Source of the DNA: Erwinia phyllosphaerae
Lineage (GTDB): Bacteria; Pseudomonadota; Gammaproteobacteria; Enterobacterales; Enterobacteriaceae
NCBI RefSeq assembly: GCF_019132875.1
Contig: NZ_JAHSPF010000007.1
Span: 62,001 to 126,000, forward strand
DNA: 64,000 bases
Direction: 5' to 3'
Under the pieces are notes generated by a model. That model was not told the DNA's origin and made no database searches. It worked only from the letters and a program-made list of their open reading frames with translations. Within the stretch, counting starts at the first letter, position 1, and the number at the start of each line of letters is the position of its first letter. This document shows, piece by piece, positions 28,063-36,104 of this stretch. Position numbers and translations under genes: made by a program.

Positions 28063-28278
28063 TCCGTCCGTCACCGCTCTTATACCTTTTTGTGCATAAG
28101 TTATAAGAAATCCATAGGTCATTTTCCCGGCGTTTTGCTTGACGCTCTCCTCCCTGCACAGGATGATGCCACTCCTGAATTATTACTATGCGTATATCTG
28201 ATAATGAATGCGCAATTATGTGATAAATGAATCATTAAGACGGGCCAGTGCGCCTTATCGCATTCGGCCTGCTCTGAC

Positions 28279-28334
28279 GTTCCCGGCTCGGGAACAGACT
28301 AAGGAACGAGGTTTTTGTGACGCTCAGGCCTGAG
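28279..28334 (+). promoter_or_regulatory. Two inverted repeats in the leader of the flavoprotein/ABC operon
   Basis: GTTCCCG-GCT-CGGGAAC (28279-28295) is a perfect 7-bp inverted repeat. CTCAGGCCTGAG (28323-28334) is a perfect 12-bp palindrome whose right half overlaps the GAGGA ribosome-binding site of the gene at 28345. The rest of the gap 28063-28278 is AT-rich (several TGATAA/ATAAAT stretches at 28190-28235) and is the probable promoter region, but no hexamer pair is convincing. The palindromes could be operator sites or leader structures. Confidence 0.45.
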
Positions 28335-28344
28335 GAATACCACT

Positions 28345-29802
28345 ATGGCGCATGCTAATTCACCGGCGGGGCTGGCCGCTCTGGAAGCCCGGCTGCAGCA
28401 GGATCTTGAGTTCCTTGAGCTGCCTGCGAAATCCTGGGTACCGGAACGGACTTATCAGAACGAGAAAGTGCGTGATGTCGTGGTGCTTGGCGCAGGGATG
28501 TGCGGGCTGGCGGCAACGGCGAAACTGGTGCTGAGCGGGATTGATAACGTCCTTGCGCTGGACGCGGCTCCGGCCGGACGGGAAGGGCCGTGGGTTACTT
28601 TTGCGCGGATGGAAACGTTACGTTCGCCGAAAACGCTACAGGGTCCGGCGCTTGGCCTGCCGCAGCTCACTTTTCGCGCCTGGTATACCGCGCAGTGGGG
28701 CGATGAAGCCTGGCAGGTGCTGAATAAAATCCCTAAAGACCAGTGGATGGATTATCTGGTCTGGTATCGCCATGTGCTAAACCTGCCGGTACAAAACGGG
28801 GTACGGATGACGGGGATTAGCCAGGCAGGCGATCTGATCGCGCTGGAGGTCGAAGGCTTTACCAGCCGCAGAATTTTTACCCGTCGGCTGGTGCTGGCGA
28901 CCGGACGCTCGGGGCTGGGTGGCTTTGCCGTGCCTGATTTCCTGCAGGGCATCGATCGCGCTTACTGGGCACACTCCGCTGACGATATCGACTTTAATGC
29001 GCTGAAGGGCAAACGCGTGGCGGTCATCGGCGCGGGGGCTTCTTCGATGGACAACGCCGCGACGGCGCTGGAAGCGGGCGCGGGCGCGGTGGATATGCTG
29101 ATTCGGCGTAAAGCCATGCCGCGCATCAACAAGATGACCGGCATCGGCAGCCAGGGCGTGGTTCACGGAATGCATCAGTTGCCGGACGCGTGGAAATGGA
29201 AATTTGTTGATTACACCGCCTCGACGCAGACGCCGCCGCCGCGCTCTTCCACGCTGCGCGTTTCCCGTCACGCCAATGCGCGGTTTTTTCTGGACTGCGG
29301 CATTAAGGCGGTAAAACAGGAAGCCAGCGGGCTACTGATTGAAACCACGCAGGGCGAGAGGCGTTATGACTTTTTGATTGCCGCCACCGGGTTTGCCAAC
29401 ACCTTTAATGGACGACCAGAGTTTGCTGCTATCGCACCTTATATTCGCAGCTGGGCAGATGGTCGCTATCAGCCGGAAATGGGCGCGCCGCGTAGCGGCA
29501 TGACGGATGCGCCGGATCTGGGGCCAGCGTTTGAATTTCGCGAGCGAACGGCGGGCAGCTGTCCGATGCTGGCGCATATTCACTGCTTCAACGACGCCGC
29601 AATGCTGACGCACGGTAAGGTGTCCGGTGATATTCCGGCCGTTAGCGCCGGAGCCGATCGTCTGGTGCGCGGCATTGCGGCTTCGCTGTTTGCCGAAGAT
29701 GTTGACAGCCACTTTGCCAGCCTGGTCGCCTACGACAAGCCCGAACTGCTGGGCGATGAATGGACGGATTCCACCCCTTTGTTAAAACAGGAGAACGCGT
29801 GA
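28345..29802 (+). CDS. FAD/NAD(P)-dependent oxidoreductase, flavin-monooxygenase-like
   Basis: The 485-residue cytoplasmic flavoprotein has an FAD-binding GxGxxG motif, GAGMCG (49-54), followed by the acidic end of the second strand (LALDAAP). It also has ATGRSG (185-190), a second dinucleotide motif GAGASS (229-234, expected for NADPH), and a C-terminal ATGF (in FLIAATGFANTFNG). This order matches class B flavin monooxygenases and related N-hydroxylating enzymes, although the classical FMO fingerprint FxGxxxHxxxY is not evident. It is first in a seven-gene operon and overlaps the next gene by four bases. The substrate is unknown; the importer genes downstream probably deliver it. Confidence 0.85.
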   Translation: MAHANSPAGLAALEARLQQDLEFLELPAKSWVPERTYQNEKVRDVVVLGAGMCGLAATAKLVLSGIDNVLALDAAPAGREGPWVTFARMETLRSPKTLQGPALGLPQLTFRAWYTAQWGDEAWQVLNKIPKDQWMDYLVWYRHVLNLPVQNGVRMTGISQAGDLIALEVEGFTSRRIFTRRLVLATGRSGLGGFAVPDFLQGIDRAYWAHSADDIDFNALKGKRVAVIGAGASSMDNAATALEAGAGAVDMLIRRKAMPRINKMTGIGSQGVVHGMHQLPDAWKWKFVDYTASTQTPPPRSSTLRVSRHANARFFLDCGIKAVKQEASGLLIETTQGERRYDFLIAATGFANTFNGRPEFAAIAPYIRSWADGRYQPEMGAPRSGMTDAPDLGPAFEFRERTAGSCPMLAHIHCFNDAAMLTHGKVSGDIPAVSAGADRLVRGIAASLFAEDVDSHFASLVAYDKPELLGDEWTDSTPLLKQENA

Positions 29803-30281
29803 ACGACGCTATCGATAAGGCTGTCGGCCTGTCGCCGGAGGAGGCGCTTTACGCTACCCGCCGTTTTCGGCCCGAATTTGTACAGGGGGCAGAACAGTGC
29901 CGCCTTTCCGTACTGCAACCCGCTAACGAGCAGGGGCTGAGCGCTGAGTTACGACTTGCGCTGGCCTGTCGTATGGCGACGTTAAACAAGGATGCGGTAC
30001 TAACGGCAGACTACGATGCACAGCTGGCTGCCGTGAAACCGGCTCCGGACTTGCTGGCGCTGGCTGCGGGCGAAACGGCCCTGGCGGAGCCGCTGGCGAC
30101 TATTGCTCGTCACGTCGATCTGGTCACGCTTACGCCGGCCACAGCGCAGGCGGAAGATATCAGAAAGCTGGAGCAGGCCGGACTGAACAATCCGCAAATT
30201 GTCGCGCTTTCCGAGCTGATTGCTTTTGTTAATTTCCAGACGCGCGTGGCCATCGGCCTGCGCCTGATGAGGTCAGTATGA
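29799..30281 (+). CDS. Carboxymuconolactone-decarboxylase-fold protein without CxxC
   Basis: The 160-residue protein begins at GTG 29799, overlapping the upstream stop (GTGA) with AGGAG five bases before it. An ATG 39 bases earlier is in frame but lacks a ribosome-binding site. Its helical composition and the segment LSAELRLALACRMATLNKDA align with the core of the CMD/AhpD fold, where AhpD enzymes have CxxC and a histidine; only one cysteine is present here, so it is probably a non-catalytic or structural partner. It resembles what I recall as the 'CMD domain, Avi_7170' family, which usually accompanies the kind of protein encoded next. The function is unknown. Confidence 0.75.
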   Translation: MNDAIDKAVGLSPEEALYATRRFRPEFVQGAEQCRLSVLQPANEQGLSAELRLALACRMATLNKDAVLTADYDAQLAAVKPAPDLLALAAGETALAEPLATIARHVDLVTLTPATAQAEDIRKLEQAGLNNPQIVALSELIAFVNFQTRVAIGLRLMRSV

Positions 30282-30859
30282 TCCCCGTGGTTCGCCTGAA
30301 GCCACTTAGCTGGCATCCGTATATTACGCCGCTGGCGCTGGCGGACGCCACGCCGGAGCAGCTTGCGGCAATGGAAGTGACGCCGTCCGGCAAGAAGATT
30401 TCTGAATACGTCCGCACGCTGGCGCACGATCCAGAAAGCTATACGGCGCGCACCGTGCTGTTTAACGCCATCATGTATGTCGAAGGCGGCCTGAACCGCG
30501 CCGATCGGGAACTGGGCGCGCTGGGCGCTTCGCTGGTCAACGGCTGCAAATATTGCGCGGTGGTGCATGCTCGCCGTCACGCCCAGCTAACCCAGAGCGA
30601 GCAGGTCGTCAGCGCGCTTTACTTCAGCAAGCCGGAAGAGCTTGGCCCGCGCGATGCCGCCATTTATCGCTTCGCCTGCCGCCTGTCCGTAACGCCTTCG
30701 CAGGCAACGGCGGAAGATATTGCCGCGCTGCGTGAAAACGGCATGGATGAGAATGAGATCGTCGATCTGATTCACGCTATCTCGATCTTTGGCTGGGCAA
30801 ACCGTTTGATGCACGTGCTTGGCCACGCTACTTACGCAAAAGGGTCTACAAATGCTTGA
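30278..30859 (+). CDS. AhpD-like alkylhydroperoxidase-domain protein
   Basis: The 193-residue protein carries the redox motif CxxCxxxH as C90-KYC93-AVVH97, preceded by RADRELGALGASLVNG, as in AhpD and related peroxidase-type CMD proteins. The pair of cysteines should form the reactive disulfide. It overlaps the upstream gene by four bases (ATGA) and the downstream ATPase gene by eight, so production of these subunits is coupled. I recall this type as the 'Avi_7169' peroxidase-related family. In the operon it may remove peroxide from the flavoprotein reaction or recycle a thiol intermediate; this is inference. Confidence 0.85.
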   Translation: MIPVVRLKPLSWHPYITPLALADATPEQLAAMEVTPSGKKISEYVRTLAHDPESYTARTVLFNAIMYVEGGLNRADRELGALGASLVNGCKYCAVVHARRHAQLTQSEQVVSALYFSKPEELGPRDAAIYRFACRLSVTPSQATAEDIAALRENGMDENEIVDLIHAISIFGWANRLMHVLGHATYAKGSTNA

Positions 30860-31586
30860 ACTTAATGATATTAAGCTCTCATACGGCAACACGCCGATCC
30901 TGAAAGGCGTCAATCTTTCGGTGAAGCGCGGCGACGTCGTGTCCATCATCGGCCCCAGCGGCACCGGCAAGACCACGCTGCTGAGATGTATTAACTATCT
31001 GGCTAAGCCCACTTCCGGCACCATCGTGCTTGATGATATCCGGATGGATTACCAGGCCGTCAATAAGGCGGCGGTGCAGGCGATTCGCCTTAAAACCGCA
31101 ATGGTTTTCCAGCAGTTCAACGTTTTTCGCAATATGACGGTGCTGGAAAACGTAATGGATCCGCTGATGGTTGTGCAGCGTAAGTCGAAAGAAGAGGCGC
31201 GCGCTATTGCCGGGCAGGAGCTGGAGCGCGTCGGGCTGGGCGCGAAGCTGGATCGCTATCCGTCGCAGCTTTCCGGTGGGCAGCTACAGCGTACGGGGAT
31301 CGCCCGCGCGCTGGCCGTGAAGCCGGACGTTATTCTGTTTGATGAGCCGACCTCCTCGCTCGACCCTGAACTGGTGGGCGAAGTATTAAAAGTGATCAAA
31401 GAGGTCACTTCCTCAGGTATTACCTCACTGCTGGTTACCCATGAAATGCAGTTCGCCAGAAGCATTTCCAGCCGCATCGTCTTTATGGACCAGGGCGTGG
31501 TTGCCGCAGAAGGTACGCCGGAAGCGATTTTCGACAACCCTTCGCAGCCGCGCCTTGCCCGCTTCCTGAACGCTGAACACGTCTGA
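30852..31586 (+). CDS. ABC transporter ATPase, polar-amino-acid type
   Basis: A 244-residue GlnQ/HisP-type ATPase with Walker A GPSGTGKT (34-41), Q-loop VFQQFNVF, signature LSGGQLQRTGIARAL, Walker B VILFDEPTSSLD and H-loop VTHE. ATG 30852 (MLELNDIKLS) is chosen because it aligns with the family start; it lies inside the end of the upstream gene. The signature is followed by RTG rather than the common RVA, a small oddity. It powers the two permeases encoded at 32472-33881. Confidence 0.93.
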   Translation: MLELNDIKLSYGNTPILKGVNLSVKRGDVVSIIGPSGTGKTTLLRCINYLAKPTSGTIVLDDIRMDYQAVNKAAVQAIRLKTAMVFQQFNVFRNMTVLENVMDPLMVVQRKSKEEARAIAGQELERVGLGAKLDRYPSQLSGGQLQRTGIARALAVKPDVILFDEPTSSLDPELVGEVLKVIKEVTSSGITSLLVTHEMQFARSISSRIVFMDQGVVAAEGTPEAIFDNPSQPRLARFLNAEHV

Positions 31587-31603
31587 TAATAAAAGGAAAT
31601 ACT

Positions 31604-32419
31604 ATGCCTGCAATCACTACTCTGCGTCGTCTGGTCGTTACTGGCGGCGTTGCCATCGCGCTTATGGCTTCTGGCGCTAACGCCGCCGACAGCGTTCGTA
31701 CCATCAAAGTTGCGACCTCGGCCGAATCAAAACCGCTCTCCTGGGGCGCTATCGGTGTTGAGCCGCAGGGCTACGAGCCGGACGTGCTGCGAGCGGTTAA
31801 CACTAAGCTGCCGCAGTATAAGTTTGTGCTGGAAGGCGCGGCGGATATTGCTCAGGAAACCGGCCTGGTCACGGGTAAATATGACATGGCGACCGGCGGT
31901 TACTACAAAGCGCCCGCGCGCAGCAAACAGTTCCTGATCCCGGACAGTCCGATTGGCGCCAGCCTGATGAAGATCTACAGCCGTAAAGACAGCAACATCA
32001 ACGGGATGAAAGATCTGGTTGGCAAAAACATCGTGCCCGTGACGGCAGGCGGCGGCGTTTATAAATTTGTTACCCAGTGGCAGCAGGAGCACCCTGGCGA
32101 CAAAATTGATATCAAAGCCTCCAGCGCCGGTATCCCTTATCCGGATCGCCTGAAAGAAGTACAGAGCGGCAAATATGACGCGCTGATCCTGCCGTCAAAC
32201 CTGGGCGAGCAGACGGTTATCGATAACCAGAAGCTGAATATCCAGGCGAGCGAACCTGTGGTGACCAACAACACCTACGTGCTTATTCATAAATCTGACC
32301 AAAACAAAGCGCTGAACGATGACGTGAATAACGCCCTGAAAGCGCTGAAGGATGACGGCACGCTGGACAAGCTGGCGCAGAAATGGTTTGGCGAACCCGT
32401 CGTAAAATATATGAAGTAA
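31604..32419 (+). CDS. Periplasmic substrate-binding protein, family 3
   Basis: The 271-residue precursor has a signal peptide ending GANAA (about 27-28). The mature part is an SBP_bac_3 protein: IKVATSAESKPLSWG, then YEPDVLRAVNTKLPQYKF, GKYDMATGGYYKAPARSKQF and the final KLAQKWFGEP. A short acidic/aromatic ligand pocket typical of glutamine- or histidine-binding proteins is not obvious: the usual arginine for a carboxylate is at best the one in APARSKQF. AAGGAAA precedes the ATG. It supplies an unknown, probably amino-acid-like, ligand to the importer. Confidence 0.9.
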   Translation: MPAITTLRRLVVTGGVAIALMASGANAADSVRTIKVATSAESKPLSWGAIGVEPQGYEPDVLRAVNTKLPQYKFVLEGAADIAQETGLVTGKYDMATGGYYKAPARSKQFLIPDSPIGASLMKIYSRKDSNINGMKDLVGKNIVPVTAGGGVYKFVTQWQQEHPGDKIDIKASSAGIPYPDRLKEVQSGKYDALILPSNLGEQTVIDNQKLNIQASEPVVTNNTYVLIHKSDQNKALNDDVNNALKALKDDGTLDKLAQKWFGEPVVKYMK

Positions 32420-32471
32420 TTCTTCGCGGCGACCGCCAGAAAAGCGGCCGCTGCGAAAACAGGAGCGTTGC

Positions 32472-33176
32472 ATGAATCTGTCTTCCATGATCCCCGAGCT
32501 GCTTTCGGCACTGCCGCTGACGCTCGCGATTATGTTTGTCGCCCTTATCGCCGGGTTTTTTCTGGCGCTGATAGCCACCACGCTGCGAGTGCGCAGGATT
32601 GCGGGACTGAGCCTGCTGGCCGATCTGTACGTTTCCTACGCGCGCAGCGTGCCCGTGGTGCTGCAACTGTTTGTCGCCTTTTACGGCTTGCCGCCGATTG
32701 CGGCCCTGTTCGGCGTGGATGATTTTCTTTCGGCGACCACGGCTTCCATGGTTGGCCTGAGCCTTTATCACGGTGGCTATCTCTCGGAGGTGATGCGGCC
32801 CGCCTTTCTGGCGGTTGAACGCGGTCAGCACGACGCCGCCGACAGCTTTGGCTACAGCTTCCGGCAGAAAATCAGCCGTATCGTTGGGCCGCAGGCGCTG
32901 CATATCGCGCTGCCTGGCTACGGAAACGCGGTGATTTACCTGATCCACAACGTGGCGCTGGTGATGTATATCGGCGCGGCCGACGTAATGGCGACGGCGC
33001 ATTTGATCATGGAACGCGACTATAACCAGTACCAGTTTGGCACTTACCTGGTGCTGGCGGTGCTCTATTCGCTGCTGTGCCTGATTGTCTGGCTAATCGT
33101 GCGCTTTTTCGAACGTCGCTACAGCTGGCATGCGGACAAGGCCACGGCGAAGATTAAATTGACGGCAAGCGTCTAA
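32472..33176 (+). CDS. ABC importer permease 1, HisM/GlnP type
   Basis: A 234-residue inner-membrane permease with about five hydrophobic segments and the EAA-type loop around RGQHDAADSFGYSFRQKISRIVGPQALHIALP. RSVPVVLQLFVAFYG is the N-terminal His/Glu/Gln/Arg permease signature. AGGAG lies upstream of the ATG. It heterodimerises with the permease encoded 12 bases downstream. Confidence 0.9.
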   Translation: MNLSSMIPELLSALPLTLAIMFVALIAGFFLALIATTLRVRRIAGLSLLADLYVSYARSVPVVLQLFVAFYGLPPIAALFGVDDFLSATTASMVGLSLYHGGYLSEVMRPAFLAVERGQHDAADSFGYSFRQKISRIVGPQALHIALPGYGNAVIYLIHNVALVMYIGAADVMATAHLIMERDYNQYQFGTYLVLAVLYSLLCLIVWLIVRFFERRYSWHADKATAKIKLTASV

Positions 33177-33188
33177 AGAGGGGCGATC

Positions 33189-33881
33189 ATGTTTGAAATG
33201 GACCTGCTGCTGCCGGATTTCTGGAGCATTCTGGATGCGGTGCCCGTTACGCTGGCGATGGCGCTGACCATCTTTATTTTCTCGACGCTGCTTGGCGGCC
33301 TGTTTGCGCTGGTCGAGCATAAAAAGATCCCGCTGCTGCGCCAGCTGGTGGTCACCTATAAAATTGCTTTTAAGGGTGTACCAATGGTGGTGGTCATTTT
33401 TCTGGCCTACTACGGTTTACCGCCAGCGCTGCACTTTGTGGCCTCGCTGTTTGGCCTTCCTTTTAACGCCCATTCGCTGCCTAACTGGGTCATTATTATC
33501 GTGGCGCTGACGGCCTGCGTGGCGGCGTTCCAGGCGGAAGTGGTCAAGGGCGCGCTGAACGCCTTTGATGCGGGTCAGGCAGAGGCGGCATACTCGCTGG
33601 GCTACAGTCACGCTCAGCTGTTCCGCCGCGTACTGTTTCCGCAGATTATCGTGTCGGCTATTCCAGACCTCGCGAACTCGTTTATGGTGATCATGAAAGC
33701 GCTGTCGCTGGCCTTTGCTATTGAAGTCGTCGATATTTTTGCCCAGGCTCAGCTTACCGCCGCGCTGAACTTCTATTACCTCGAAGCTTTCGCCGTGGCG
33801 GTGGTGTTCTATATGGTTATCGCCTGGGCGGTGACCAAGCTTGCCGATAAGATCGAGGCGGCGCTGCGCGTGCGTACCTAA
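33189..33881 (+). CDS. ABC importer permease 2, HisQ/GlnP type
   Basis: A 230-residue permease with the same architecture. KGVPMVVVIFLAYYGLPP is the N-terminal motif and FDAGQAEAAYSLGYSHAQLFRRVLFPQ the EAA loop that contacts the ATPase. It is the last gene of the operon, directly followed by a strong terminator. The presence of two different permeases, one binding protein and one ATPase is a complete polar-amino-acid-type importer. Confidence 0.9.
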   Translation: MFEMDLLLPDFWSILDAVPVTLAMALTIFIFSTLLGGLFALVEHKKIPLLRQLVVTYKIAFKGVPMVVVIFLAYYGLPPALHFVASLFGLPFNAHSLPNWVIIIVALTACVAAFQAEVVKGALNAFDAGQAEAAYSLGYSHAQLFRRVLFPQIIVSAIPDLANSFMVIMKALSLAFAIEVVDIFAQAQLTAALNFYYLEAFAVAVVFYMVIAWAVTKLADKIEAALRVRT

Positions 33882-33914
33882 AGCTGTTAAGCTGGCTCTG
33901 GAGCAGTGAAATAC

Positions 33915-33950
33915 AGGTCGGAAGCCGATGTTACGCTTCCGGCCTTTTTT
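33915..33950 (+). terminator. Terminator of the flavoprotein/ABC operon
   Basis: AGGTCGGAAGC (33915-33925) pairs with GCTTCCGGCCT (33935-33945), with one G-T pair, a nine-base loop and a run of six T. It closes the operon 34 bases after the last stop. Confidence 0.92.
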
Positions 33951-33964
33951 ATTAGCGGAGAAAT

Positions 33965-34837
33965 ATGCTTTCAGTCAGAGACAGAATTCAGCAGCAGGTT
34001 TTTCGCCTTAACGGTCTGGCGATGAACGATTTTGACCTCAGCCAGCCGCCGGGCGATCCGGGACTTTATGGGCCGGACAGCGCCATCTGGCAGGTACACG
34101 GCGACTTCTCTTCAATGCTGTGCGGCGGTATCTCGGCGCTGCTGATGCAAATGCTGCATCCTCAGGCGCTGGCGGGCGTCTGGGATCACTCCACCTTTCG
34201 CGACGATATGCTGGGCAGGCTGCGGCGCACCAGCCAGTTTATCGCCGTTACCACCTTCGGCAATACGGCGGACGCGCATACGCTGATTGAGCGCGTAAAA
34301 CGCATTCACCTGCGGGTTTCCGGCGTTGACGGGCAGGGCAACGCCTATGCCGCCAGCGATCCGGCTTTGTTAACCTGGGTTCACGTGGCGGAAACCAGCC
34401 GTTTTCTGGCCGCCCATCTGCGCTATAAAAATCCGCATCTGAGCCTGCAGGACAGAGACCGTTACTATGCTGAAGCGGCCGTGGTAGCCGAAGCGCTGGG
34501 CGCAGCTCAGGTGCCAAAAACGGTGCAGGAGGTGGAAGCTTACCTGACAGCGATGCGGCCGCAGCTGCGCTGTGATCAACGAACGAAAGAAGTGCTCGCG
34601 ATTTTGCTGAATACGCCTGCGCCCAGCTGGCAGGCGCGACCGGCTATGCACACGATGATGATGGCGGGTATTGAGCTGCTGCCGGAGTGGGCGCAGCAGC
34701 AGTTTGGCTTTCGCTTTTCCGGCTGGCGGCAAAGGGTGATCCGGCGGCGCATGAAATGGCTCGCGGCGGGGCTGCGCTGGTGCGTACGGCGCGGTGGCTA
34801 TTATCGGGCGATGAAGCGCATGGGGCGCGAAATTTGA
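33965..34837 (+). CDS. DUF2236 (oxygenase MpaB-like) protein
   Basis: The 290-residue protein has the DUF2236 / latex-clearing-protein-like pattern: SAIWQVHGDFSSMLCGGISALLMQMLHPQALAGVWDHSTF, RTSQFIAVTTFG, and WVHVAETSRFLAAH, where histidines and a conserved arginine bind heme in characterised relatives. It ends with a strongly basic region (RQRVIRRRMKWLAAG). Some relatives are heme oxygenases, others have only a proposed role, so the reaction is unknown. GGAG lies six bases before the ATG. It starts 15 bases after the previous operon's terminator. Confidence 0.8.
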   Translation: MLSVRDRIQQQVFRLNGLAMNDFDLSQPPGDPGLYGPDSAIWQVHGDFSSMLCGGISALLMQMLHPQALAGVWDHSTFRDDMLGRLRRTSQFIAVTTFGNTADAHTLIERVKRIHLRVSGVDGQGNAYAASDPALLTWVHVAETSRFLAAHLRYKNPHLSLQDRDRYYAEAAVVAEALGAAQVPKTVQEVEAYLTAMRPQLRCDQRTKEVLAILLNTPAPSWQARPAMHTMMMAGIELLPEWAQQQFGFRFSGWRQRVIRRRMKWLAAGLRWCVRRGGYYRAMKRMGREI

Positions 34838-34925
34838 GATTATTACCCTTGCCGTAACATGGCGCGCGCGGGCATCCTGCTCTATTCTCCGGGTGAGGAT
34901 GACCCAGAACTCTTGTCGAGGCGCT

Positions 34926-36023
34926 ATGACACAAACATACCGGCTGGCTGAAGTCTTTAATCAGCAACAAACGCTTATTGCCACGGTTGAGCAGGATGAG
35001 CGCACCGCCTATTTCTATCTCCGTCCCACCGAGCCTTTTCGCGGCAAGTTTGCCGTACGCGGCTGCTGGCTGAGAAATCTGCTGCCCGCGCCTGCGCAGG
35101 AAGACCTGGATGCCATGGCGCAAGGCGTGCCGCCGCTGCTTAGCGCGGAATATTGCCGTACGCTGGAAGCAGAACCCATACTGCAACCCGCAGGTTTGCA
35201 GGTTGTCTGGACGCCCGGCGACGACGGTGCCGCGCTCTGGTATCAGGGGCAGCTGCTGGCGGTGATCCCAGGCTGGAGCCTTTATCAGGACAAGCAGGTC
35301 AGCTTTTCGGCTGGCTGTATTAAAGAAAATCGACTGACCGCGCCGCTCGGCTCCGCTTCTACCAATGCTTACTATGAACAGGCGGTAAAAGATCGGCACT
35401 TCTGGCGTGACTGGCACGACGGCCACCTGTGGGAACCCGTTCAGCGCGACATGCTGCGCTGTTATGAAGCGCAGTATGGCGACTCGCTGAAGTACTACTC
35501 CATCGATCAGGGCAACTGGCCGCCGATGGCGATTTCCCAGCATTACCATCAGGGAAGCTGGTATTTCCTGACGCTGGGCATGTGCATTCGCCCTATGCCG
35601 TGGGTAGATTTTCTCTATGAGGACGCCACGCATCATCGCCGTACCGAGCTGGCGATGGCAATTGATGCCGAAGTGATGAGTGAAGAGAACGCGGTGCAGA
35701 TGGCCAGCGCGCTGGCGAACTTTGCCCATTTCCCGTGGGCGCGCCTGAGCTGGCTTGGCGAAGGGCATACGCTTTCTTCCGCCGTGGCACCGGTTGGCTT
35801 TGAAGGCTTTTTGCTTTCTGCCGAATTAGGCGAGCGCTTTACGCTACCGCAGCGGGAAGGGGAAAAAGTCAGCCTGCTGTGGGCAACGCCGGTCACGGCT
35901 GCCGAACAGGAGTTTGCCGAGAAAGAAGCGCGCGGCGGTTTTGAACTGGTTGAGCGCCTGACCGAATCCGGCCACGATCACATCTTCCGACCAAGGCCGC
36001 AGCTGGTGGAGCCGGTTAAGTAA
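34926..36023 (+). CDS. SUFU (suppressor-of-fused)-like domain protein
   Basis: The 365-residue protein starts MTQTYRLAEVFNQQQ. Its C-terminal part (about residues 225-350) matches what I know of bacterial SUFU proteins: WVDFLYED...RRTELAMAIDAE, then GHTLSSAVAPVGFEGFLLSAE and VSLLWATPVTAAEQEFAEKEA. The N-terminal half (about 1-215) is unfamiliar. Bacterial SUFU-domain proteins are often immunity proteins of polymorphic toxin systems, but no toxin gene is adjacent, so that role is only possible. I chose ATG 34926 because GAGG precedes it; an in-frame ATG 33 bases upstream has no such site. Confidence 0.7.
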   Translation: MTQTYRLAEVFNQQQTLIATVEQDERTAYFYLRPTEPFRGKFAVRGCWLRNLLPAPAQEDLDAMAQGVPPLLSAEYCRTLEAEPILQPAGLQVVWTPGDDGAALWYQGQLLAVIPGWSLYQDKQVSFSAGCIKENRLTAPLGSASTNAYYEQAVKDRHFWRDWHDGHLWEPVQRDMLRCYEAQYGDSLKYYSIDQGNWPPMAISQHYHQGSWYFLTLGMCIRPMPWVDFLYEDATHHRRTELAMAIDAEVMSEENAVQMASALANFAHFPWARLSWLGEGHTLSSAVAPVGFEGFLLSAELGERFTLPQREGEKVSLLWATPVTAAEQEFAEKEARGGFELVERLTESGHDHIFRPRPQLVEPVK

Positions 36024-36104
36024 TCATACTTTCGCACGATTTTACCCAGCCGCCAGGGCCGCAGATGTGCCACAATTATCTGAGGGAATTCTGAAGAGGT
36101 AGGC

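Noticed and set aside
29799..30281. Catalytic AhpD-type peroxidase
   Set aside because: The CxxC pair is missing; only the neighbouring protein at 30278-30859 has the redox motif.
34644..35768. A 374-codon open frame opposite the SUFU-like gene
   Set aside because: The product is rich in R, A, P and H without a domain, and the plus-strand genes have supported starts and family motifs.
34926..36023. Polymorphic-toxin immunity locus
   Set aside because: No Rhs, CdiA or T6SS toxin gene lies on either side; the SUFU-like domain alone does not support it.
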